64,000 nt of DNA from Cunninghamella blakesleeana (taxonomy: Eukaryota > Mucoromycota > Mucoromycetes > Mucorales > Cunninghamellaceae): contig JAFCIZ010000008.1 in assembly GCA_017871115.1 (NCBI GenBank), forward strand, positions 1,364,001-1,428,000, read 5' to 3'. Under the pieces are notes generated by a model, which saw nothing but the letters and a program-made list of their open reading frames with translations, was not told where the DNA came from and did no database searches. The translations under genes were made by a program, and so were the position numbers. Shown here piece by piece: positions 56,815-64,000 of this stretch. Positions within the stretch are counted from its first letter, which is position 1; each line of letters begins with the position of its first letter.

Positions 56815-58134
56815 ATGGACCAACAAACTATAGATAAATTAAAAGAGTACCTTACTACATTAAAAATACCTGAAAACACAACAGCAAAAATGAAAAGATA
56901 CTTACAACGTAATTCACACAACTTTATCATTCGCAATAATAAATTATATAAGTTTAATATTTATCACCAAACCTTAAGACAAGTATTAAATAAACAAGAA
57001 GCCATAGAAGCACTTTATATGTATCATCAACATCCTTTAGGTGGTCATATAGGTTATCACAATACTCTATATAAACTATCTATAAGATATTATTGGGATG
57101 GTATGGCAAAAGATATACAAATATATATAAAAAAATGTCCAAGATGTCAATCAACTGGTTCAAGAAAATTAAATGAATTCTTATATCCAATACCTGTCAA
57201 GTCAAAACCTTTTGAACAATGGGGATTAGACGTTAAACATGTTCCTACATCTAAAGGCGGTTATAGATATATTATTGCAGGAATAGATTATTTAACAAAA
57301 TGGGTAGAAGCGCGTGCGCTTCGTTATCAAACTACATCCGAAGTTGCTTTGTTTATTTATGAAGAAATAATATGTCGGCATGGTACTCCTCATTTAATTA
57401 TAACCGACAATGGTAAACCATTTATCAGTGACCTTATAAAGAAAGTTTGCTATCAATATAATATTCATCACAACACAATCTCAGTTGGAAATTCTCAAGC
57501 CAATGGATTAATTGAAAAATTTAATTCTACACTTGGGTCTATTATAAAAAAGGTAACTTCCACGGAAAAATCAATATGGGACCAATATCTACCATCAGTT
57601 CTATTTGCCTATCGTTCAATCAGACAGGCATCTACTCAACAATCACCATTCTTTTTAACTTACGGATATAATGTTAAAACCCCGTTCGATCAACATGACA
57701 AACCTATAGATTTTAATTCTTATAATTTTGATACACAATTAAAATTACGTACAAATAAGGAAATTATATCACTCAATCAGATAAGATCGACAGCTGCAAA
57801 AATGATAGAAAAATCTCAAGAAAACCAAAAACGGGCTATTGATAAAAAAGTTTTAAACAGTAATAGAGAATGGAAACCAGCATTTAGAATTGGGGATATA
57901 GTAACTTTATATACTGGTATAAAATCAAATTCTTGGTCTGGTAAGATTTCCGATATGTGGCAAGGAAAATATACAATACATCAATCACTTGGAAAAGGCA
58001 CGTATATAATAAAATCCTTGGATACAACAAGAACAAAATTAAGAAGAATACACGGAAACAGACTAAAAATATTGCAATTACCAGATGTATATTGGAATAA
58101 TCACGTAAATAAAACCTATGGATTGGACATATAA
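56815..58134 (+). CDS. Gypsy-2 integrase encoded as a separate ORF (439 aa)
   Basis: A complete retroviral-type integrase starting with its own ATG, MDQQTIDKLKEYLTTLKIPE. The HHCC zinc module is HQHPLGGHIGYHNTL...CPRCQ near residues 77-108. The DDE core residues lie in WGLDVKHVP (~139), IITDNGKPF (~198) and ANGLIEKFNS (~234). A C-terminal GPY/F-like region (WQGKYTIHQSLGKGTYIIKS) follows, with no chromodomain. It is separated from pol by 564 nt containing many stops in every frame I checked, so neither frameshifting nor readthrough explains its expression. An A-rich internal initiation element or a spliced RNA is needed (inference). Confidence 0.9.
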   Translation: MDQQTIDKLKEYLTTLKIPENTTAKMKRYLQRNSHNFIIRNNKLYKFNIYHQTLRQVLNKQEAIEALYMYHQHPLGGHIGYHNTLYKLSIRYYWDGMAKDIQIYIKKCPRCQSTGSRKLNEFLYPIPVKSKPFEQWGLDVKHVPTSKGGYRYIIAGIDYLTKWVEARALRYQTTSEVALFIYEEIICRHGTPHLIITDNGKPFISDLIKKVCYQYNIHHNTISVGNSQANGLIEKFNSTLGSIIKKVTSTEKSIWDQYLPSVLFAYRSIRQASTQQSPFFLTYGYNVKTPFDQHDKPIDFNSYNFDTQLKLRTNKEIISLNQIRSTAAKMIEKSQENQKRAIDKKVLNSNREWKPAFRIGDIVTLYTGIKSNSWSGKISDMWQGKYTIHQSLGKGTYIIKSLDTTRTKLRRIHGNRLKILQLPDVYWNNHVNKTYGLDI

Positions 58135-58488
58135 AAAAAAAAAAAAAGAGATAATAATGAAATATATAAATATAATTAATAATGAAATTTAAAATATTAA
58201 TTCACGTGTTTACCCGAAGAAGAATTTATATAATAACTACATTAAAATAATATACATAAAAGATAAACATAAACCAAAAAAAAAAAAAAAAAAAGGAAGA
58301 ACCAAAAAGATGATTACAAAAAAAAAAGAAGTATATTTTTCAACTACGAAAAAAAGAAAAAAATATATATATATATAAAAAAAAAAAAAAAGAAAAAACT
58401 TTCATTCACATATTCACATTTTCTTTTGAAAATCTTTTAACAATACAAAAACACTTATTTTAATAATACAAAAATATATTTTTATAAA
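58135..58488 (+). other. A-rich spacer between integrase and ORF4
   Basis: Multiple runs of 10-20 A (58131-58148, 58277-58294, 58316-58328, 58378-58391) separated by short mixed sequence. It is similar in style to the pol-integrase spacer. Confidence 0.7.
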
Positions 58489-58947
58489 ATGGATATGCCA
58501 ATTAATACCGAACGGGTTCCTTTGGACGAAGATAATCTTTATGACGAAACTTTACAAGCCCTCACTGAATTTGACTCACTTAATGAAGAAGACTCATACA
58601 AGACGTTTATTAAGTTTATCTATCCTATGTATGTCAATGATTATGAAAAAATAAAGAAGTTAAAAGTGAAGATGCAAACTACCTTCTCCAAGCAACTTAG
58701 TCCAGTTGTTGTTCGGTTTGTACATACAAAGCTCCAACCTCCTGCTACTAAAGAAGAACTCATTGCGTATAAGATGGAAAGATCAAAGCTTGTAAATTAT
58801 TTGCTCTCTGGTTTAGGTAACTCTAAATTCAATAAAATATTTGCAAGAAATGTTAATAAGAATGATCTTTGGAGCCAAGTGGGATTTAATAAAGATGGAG
58901 GTCCATCTTTTGTTGGCGTTGGGGGTGTTAGCAATAACGCTCTCTGA
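58489..58947 (+). CDS. Gypsy-2 ORF4, unknown function (152 aa)
   Basis: An ORF after integrase in the position of env or accessory genes. Starts MDMPINTERVPLDEDNLYDE. It is acidic at the N-terminus and mixed charge later (KKLKVKMQTTFSKQLSPVVV), with no signal peptide, no hydrophobic membrane segment and no zinc motif, so it is not env-like. Its last seven codons and the TGA lie inside the 3' LTR (LTR start 58926). I recognise no family. Context suggests an element-encoded accessory protein. Confidence 0.65.
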   Translation: MDMPINTERVPLDEDNLYDETLQALTEFDSLNEEDSYKTFIKFIYPMYVNDYEKIKKLKVKMQTTFSKQLSPVVVRFVHTKLQPPATKEELIAYKMERSKLVNYLLSGLGNSKFNKIFARNVNKNDLWSQVGFNKDGGPSFVGVGGVSNNAL

Positions 58948-59741
58948 TTTTTCTTTCCTTTTTTTGGATTGGCTTTGTGCTACTGGTGCAAAAACACCAA
59001 GGTGCAAAAACACCAAGGTGCAAAAACACCAAGGTGCAAAAACACCAAGGTGCAAAAACACCAAGGTGCAAAAACACCAAGGTGCAAAAACACCAAGGTG
59101 CAAAAACACCAAGGTGCAAAAACACCAAGGTGCAAAAACACCAAAGGTGCAAAAACACCAAAGGTGCAAAAACACCAAAGGTGCAAAAACACCAAAGGTA
59201 CAAAAACACCAAGGTGCTTTTGTTCCTTACCCGATCCTTATAAATTTTAATTTTTTTTTTTAAATATAAATAGAACCAATTTTTCTCTCTTTCTTTCTTT
59301 TAAATTGTCAAATTTTTATAATAAATTATTATCTATTAAATAATTATTGAACTTGTCCACTTTATAAATCATATTTTATAATTTTAACTTATTTTACTTA
59401 TAACTCATTCAAGTTACTGAATTTATCTATTTTTTATAACAACCCATATTATTTTATTTTACATTTTTATATTTATTTACTTAAATATTTTTCAACCACT
59501 CAAATTTAAATTACTTTTTTTAAATTTTCTTATTATATTTATTTTATATTGCGGTTACTGAAATCTCTCTTTAATCCTGCAATTATATTACACCTTTTAA
59601 AATTTTTATTTTTTTATTTCTTTATTTTTACTTTATTTTATTTTATTTTTTTATTCCTTTATATTAAGTCGTTCTACTTATAAAACAGGAACTGGTGCTC
59701 ACTGGAATTATATTATACATATCAAATATTACTTATAATAC
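58926..59741 (+). repeat. Gypsy-2 3' LTR, truncated at its end
   Basis: Starts TGTTAGCAATAACG and follows the 5' LTR almost base for base, apart from one extra T and the longer tandem array. It stops at ACTTATAATAC, about 50 bp short of the 5' LTR end, where the Gypsy-3 LTR begins. Confidence 0.85.
58985..59212 (+). repeat. Tandem array in Gypsy-2 3' LTR U3, 14 units
   Basis: The same 16-17-bp GGTGCAAAAACACCAA(A) unit as in the 5' LTR, but 14 copies instead of 7. Confidence 0.95.
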
Positions 59742-60506
59742 TGTCGACAATGGTGATACCAATGGCGCTCTTTGAAATTGGTCACTGCTTTTTTGAACCG
59801 TTGTTCACTGAACCATTGTTCACTGAACCAATGTTCACTGAACCAATGTTCACTGCACCGTTGTTCAATATGAAAGTCACTTCCATATCTTTTCCCTACT
59901 CTCAATATACTTTAAATAATTTTTTTAATTTTTTTTTTAAATATAAATAGAACCAATTTTTTTCTCTTTCTTTCTCTTAAATTGTCAAATTTTTATAATA
60001 AATTATTATCTACTAAATAATTATTGAACTTGTCCACTTTATAAAACAAACTTTATAATTTTAAATTTTTTTATTTTAACTTACTATAACATATTCAATT
60101 ATTGAACTTATCTATTTTTTATTTAACAAATTATTTTATTTTTATTTTATTTTTACTTTATAATATTTTATATTATTATATACTATCTTATTTTATAATA
60201 TTTATTCACTTAAATATTCTATACTACTGATCTAAATCATTTAAACTCTTTACTACTTATTTTACTCGGCGGTCATTAAACTTTTGCTTTAATCCTGCTT
60301 ATATTTTACTTATAATCTTTATTTTATTTTATTTTATTTTTTTTATTTTATTTTATTTTTTTAATTTTCTATTCCTTTATATTAAGTCGTTCTACTTATA
60401 AAACAGGAACTGGTGCTCACTGGAAACTTATTATATACTCCAAATATAACTTATAATACTCATTCCTCATTTCAAAAATAAATCTTAACCAAAAACCCAC
60501 ATAACA
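59742..60506 (+). repeat. Gypsy-3 5' LTR
   Basis: About 765 bp from TGTCGACAATGG to CCACATAACA. The first ~180 bp are unlike the Gypsy-2 LTR. From AAATATAAATAGAACC onwards the two are clearly homologous. An internal TGGTGCTCACTGG at 60411 again duplicates the primer motif. Confidence 0.8.
59789..59869 (+). repeat. 15-bp tandem array in Gypsy-3 U3
   Basis: About five units of TTCACTGAACCAWTG, unrelated in sequence to the Gypsy-2 array but in the same part of U3. Confidence 0.9.
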
Positions 60507-60510
60507 TATT

Positions 60511-60528
60511 TGGTGCTCACTGTCGGGG
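60511..60528 (+). promoter_or_regulatory. Putative primer-binding site of Gypsy-3
   Basis: TGGTGCTCACTGTCGGGG, four bases after the LTR. It differs from the Gypsy-2 site at one position. Confidence 0.6.
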
Positions 60529-60633
60529 ATCTTTTCTACAAGCTTATACAATCAATAAACTACTGGGAAAGATATTCATTCTATTAAAACTACTAAACAA
60601 TAATCAAGCAAGGTGAAAATAATAAACTATAGG

Positions 60634-61752
60634 ATGTCTTACGATTATACCGTGTTGGCTCAAAAGCAACCATTAATGGACTTTAAACCTCAACTTATTT
60701 CCTTTTCTGGAGGTGAACGTGAAGATTTTCGTCACTTCAGACAAATATTGGAAACTTATTTGGAACTCTCAAACAATACTACCGATAGTAGAAAACTTGC
60801 AATTTTAAAAATTCAAGTTAGAAAATCTGCTAAAACTTACTTGGATTCACTTAAGGATCAACTTCAAGATGGGTTAACATTCGATGTAGCTATGGATGCA
60901 TTAGAAAAGAAATTCGTAACTGCTGAATTACTCGAATCTTATAAATTGATACTTAATAACATGCGACAAGGTGCCGATGAACATCCACGTGATTTCTACT
61001 CAAGATTACAGGAAGTTGCACGATTGGCTAATAAAGATGATAATGACATTGTGTTAATGCGTTTCCGTTATGGATTGTTACCTGTTATAAGCAAACATTG
61101 CATTGAACATGGATCCATTACTGAACAACAATGGTTAAAATATGCTGAATCATGGTGGAATGCTAATAAAGCCTATGGATCAAATAATAACAATATCTAT
61201 GATATTGGAATTAATCATACTACTACTGATGTTCAACTACATCATTATCCTTTTAGTAACGAATCATTTAATATGATAGACTCTAGTCATCGAAATACGG
61301 ATACTAATTTATCGGCCAAAACTGATCCTGTCGTTACATTATTAGAACGTTTAGTTACTAATATGGAAACAATGGAAAAGAATATGAATGATAAAATAGA
61401 ACAGATAAATCAATCGACTAAGAAATCTCATAAAAGTGACAACCTTACAAGTGATGATATTGTTAAAATCGTACGTAGTGAATTATCCAAATCAAATAGA
61501 AATAATGGTTATTATCATGGATCTAACAATTATAATGGCTCTTATAAAAATAATTTTGGATCAAGACGTTATAATAATCAACAATATAACCAAGATTATA
61601 ATTATGATAATAATAATAATAACTACGTATCTAATCAAACACAACAACAGCAACAACAGCAACAACAGCAACATCAGCAACAGCAATATACACAACAACA
61701 ATTTAATCAACAACAACAACACATTCAACAACAAACTCATTCAAAAAACTAG
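60634..61752 (+). CDS. Gypsy-3 Gag
   Basis: 372 residues from MSYDYTVLAQKQPLMDFKPQ; a GTG-initiated upstream extension is not credible because the Gypsy-2 gag starts at the equivalent ATG. The capsid region is conserved (FSGGEREDFRHFRQILETYL, HPRDFYSRLQEVARLA). The tail is N/Q-rich with a long glutamine tract, longer than in Gypsy-2. There is no zinc knuckle. It ends AAA AAC TAG, as in Gypsy-2. Confidence 0.92.
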   Translation: MSYDYTVLAQKQPLMDFKPQLISFSGGEREDFRHFRQILETYLELSNNTTDSRKLAILKIQVRKSAKTYLDSLKDQLQDGLTFDVAMDALEKKFVTAELLESYKLILNNMRQGADEHPRDFYSRLQEVARLANKDDNDIVLMRFRYGLLPVISKHCIEHGSITEQQWLKYAESWWNANKAYGSNNNNIYDIGINHTTTDVQLHHYPFSNESFNMIDSSHRNTDTNLSAKTDPVVTLLERLVTNMETMEKNMNDKIEQINQSTKKSHKSDNLTSDDIVKIVRSELSKSNRNNGYYHGSNNYNGSYKNNFGSRRYNNQQYNQDYNYDNNNNNYVSNQTQQQQQQQQQQHQQQQYTQQQFNQQQQHIQQQTHSKN

Positions 61753-61791
61753 ACGGGGCAATTGCATATAATGGTCAATTGGCAGTCCCTG
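61743..61791 (+). promoter_or_regulatory. Predicted -1 ribosomal frameshift site (gag-pol, Gypsy-3)
   Basis: A AAA AAC then TAG, as in Gypsy-2, followed by CGGGG (61754) facing CCCTG, and CAATTG facing CAATTG. The outer stem has G-U where Gypsy-2 has A-U, so pairing is kept despite a base change. Confidence 0.8.
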
Positions 61792-64000
61792 ATAACAAAT
61801 CCATTAACAATAATAATAATAAAAATATCAACAATAATAATCACATCAACAACAACAAAAACAATTTAAAAAATAATAATATTGAAAAAAATCAACAAAA
61901 TATGAATGCAATCTTCGATCAACATGAACTATGGGATGAAAATGAATATACACATTATGATGATGAAGATCTTTACGCAGCCAGATTAGATAAACCTCCT
62001 GCAGTAATGCCTTCATCTTCTAAAACACCTAAAATAATCAGTAAAGGGAAGCAAAAACTAAATATAAATAATACCTCTAAACTGATCGAGGATATAACTG
62101 ATCAACAATTAACTCAACAAGATATAATTAATGATTATATCATGGATAATATTAATGAATCAGAAAATAAAATAAAACGCAAACGACAACCACCAACACC
62201 ATTACAAATAAAATATAATATTGTAGATGACGTTTTTAATCAGAAAGCTAATATTGATGTTGGCGATCTAATTAAATCTTCACACACCTTACGACGTCAA
62301 TTATTAACAGCATGTAGACCTAAAAGAAAAACAACAAAATCAAAAGAACAAATTGATACAACTGCAACAGATATACCATTAAATACAATAACGAATACAG
62401 AATTAACAACAACAGCAGCTTATACAAGTTTAATCATTAATGATAAAAGAATAAAAGGTTTGATTGATAGTGGTGCTTCTAAATCATGTATGTCTAAATC
62501 TATGATGAAACTGTTAGGGTTGCAAATAGATGCTCCTTCTACTAACATATTTATATTAGGAAACGGTACTAAACAAGCAACACTTGGAACAATACATGAT
62601 GTACAAATACAAGTAAATCCTGATATTATAATACCTGTTAATATGGAAGTATTACCTAAGTGTCCTGCTCATCTGGTACTAGGAAATAATTGGTTAAGTC
62701 ATGCACAAGCTCTCCTTAATTTTAGAACTAGTACACTTAAAGTATTATATAAACATAAATCAGCTGAACTACCTATCACTTTTTTAAAAGAAACAGATAA
62801 ACCTTTAGTTACTATTAAAACAATCAATACTAATTATCAAACCGAAAACCAAACTCAAGATAATACAACAGGAAATAATAATGAAATAAATACTGATAGT
62901 GATACTGATGCTACTGATTCTGTAACAGATGATGACGAATGGGAACATGATGAATATTCAGAAGAAGAAAATTATTACATGGAAGATGATATAAAAATTA
63001 ATATTGAACGTAATCAAGAAGAAAATAGTTTAACTATATCTACTGGTAATGATGGAATGACTATACCACCTCATACAAACTGTCAATTTTATATTAATCC
63101 TAACATGCATACGTCTGAACCTATACTACTTACACAAGATGATCCTCATACTATATCTAAACCAAATGAATATACATTAAATATAATTAATAGATCTGAT
63201 AAAGATGTTGATTTACCTCCGCATCATATTATTAGTGAATTTTATAATTTAATGAGCAATGAATCTATTCTAGATACTGGTGATCTGAAAGGTTATGACA
63301 TAGTCGAAGAAATTGGTATAGAAGGAACAACAACAGAACTATTCAATATTGATAATATAAATGATGACAATCCACTGGATGAATCTTTTAAAGAAAAATT
63401 ACAACTTGGAAACATACCTGAAAAATATAAGATTAAGTTTTGGAAATTAATAAATCATTATCAAGATGTTTTCGATTGGAATAATGATAAAATGGGTTAT
63501 ACAACAATGATTGAACATGAAATAATATTAAAAGAAAACACAGTACCAATTAGACATCGACCTTATCGTATGAGTCCGGTAGAACAAGATTATTTAAAAA
63601 TGGAATTAGATCGTCTATGTAATCTTGGAATAATCAAACCTGCAAATACACCTTATACTGCTCCTATTATTTTGGTTAAAAAGAAAAACGGTGAATATAG
63701 AATGGTAGTAGATTACAGAAAACTGAATGCCCAAACTAAAGTAGACGCTTACCCACTACCAAGAATTGATGATCTTATTGATGAACTAGGAACTTCAAGT
63801 ATATTCTCTGCATTAGATCTTAGAGCTGGCTTTCATCAAGTACCTTTACATGATAATAGTAAAGAATTAACTGGTTTTGTTACAAAATTTGGAACATATC
63901 AATATGAAATGCTACCGATGGGGTTAGTTAATAGTCCTGCTACTTTCCAACGTTTTATAGATATATGTTTTAAATCTATGATGAATAGATGTTTAGTGGC
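61749..64000 (+). CDS. Gypsy-3 Pol, N-terminal part (partial)
   Basis: The -1 frame relative to gag, with no stop noticed up to the window edge. It is collinear with Gypsy-2 Pol: N-rich linker, protease LIDSGASKSCMSKSMMK, acidic spacer, then RT with PYTAPIILVKKKNGEYRMVV, SALDLRAGFHQVPL and LPMGLVNSPATFQRF. The window ends at NRCLVA, just before the catalytic YIDD box. Whether its integrase is also separate cannot be seen. Confidence 0.88.

Larger units (their letters stand above)
51205..59741 (+). mobile_element. Gypsy-2: four-ORF Ty3/gypsy retrotransposon
   Basis: Order: 5' LTR, primer site, gag, frameshift signal, pro-RT-RNaseH, A-rich spacer, separate integrase ORF, A-rich spacer, ORF4, 3' LTR. 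All four ORFs are open. The 3' LTR lacks its last ~50 bp because Gypsy-3 starts there (59742), probably by insertion. The LTRs are nearly identical outside a tandem array, so the element is young. It lacks a chromodomain and belongs to a lineage different from Gypsy-1. Confidence 0.9.
59742..64000 (+). mobile_element. Gypsy-3: related Ty3/gypsy element, cut by the window edge
   Basis: 5' LTR, primer site, gag, frameshift signal and pol up to the middle of the RT. It is collinear with Gypsy-2 and similar throughout the coding part, but its LTR has a different U3. It probably inserted into the 3' LTR of Gypsy-2. Confidence 0.85.

Noticed and set aside
58985..59212. Open frames on both strands through the LTR array, encoding KHQGAKTPRCKNTKVQ-type repeats
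   Set aside because: They are a by-product of a 16-17-bp tandem DNA repeat that is open in several frames, and lie in LTR U3. No independent coding evidence.
59750..59950. Small frame with TEPLFTEPMFTEP repeats
   Set aside because: Produced by the 15-bp tandem array in the Gypsy-3 U3; not a gene.

Overview
The window looks like nuclear DNA of an early-diverging filamentous fungus, most likely Mucoromycota (Mucorales-like). It is very AT-rich. Host genes carry many short GT-AG introns. The gene set includes a SAM/Ras-binding MAPKKK, a CP2 (Grainyhead-type) factor, a B-box + DUF2009 protein and an SLC41-type Mg2+ transporter. The taxon is inferred from style and gene content only.

Layout. 1-2894 (-): N-terminal part of a Ste11/Byr2-like MAPKKK whose kinase domain lies beyond the left edge. 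2895-14143: LINE relics and copies on the minus strand, named here LINE-C (4001-5417), LINE-B (5418-7331) and LINE-A (7640-13556). An RPL29 (eL29) gene is wedged between LINE-A and LINE-B. A near-perfect palindrome (13562-14143) then separates LINE-A from LINE-D. 14209-20864 (+): LINE-D, head-to-head with LINE-A, its ORF1 broken by two solo LTRs. 20865-22217: nested relics. 22218-28097: a complete Ty3/gypsy chromovirus (Gypsy-1) with LTRs I read as identical, one intact 1571-residue Gag-Pol and a 5-bp target duplication. 28098-32649: relics of LTRs, a SINE/LINE-like repeat family and RT fragments, with one small secreted beta/gamma-crystallin-like gene.

32650-49597 is the gene-rich core. It holds a cytochrome P450 (+), SLC41-like transporter (-), a 48-residue secreted-peptide candidate (-), a tail-anchored protein of unknown function (-), CP2 factor (-), B-box/DUF2009 protein (-), ankyrin-repeat protein (+) and an HSL-type alpha/beta hydrolase (+). 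I resolved the spliced models by hand, and every complete one gives a total coding length divisible by three.

49598-64000 holds two related Ty3/gypsy elements of a second lineage. Gypsy-2 (51205-59741) is essentially complete and Gypsy-3 (59742 to the right edge) is cut by the window. Their organisation is the most interesting thing here. Gag ends at A-AAA-AAC-TAG followed by a hairpin, a classic -1 frameshift signal. Pol stops after RNase H. Integrase is a separate ORF that starts directly after a 20-A tract, and a fourth ORF of unknown function runs into the 3' LTR. The unrelated LINEs also place a long A tract just before the ATG of ORF2, which suggests that A-rich leaders support internal initiation in this host.
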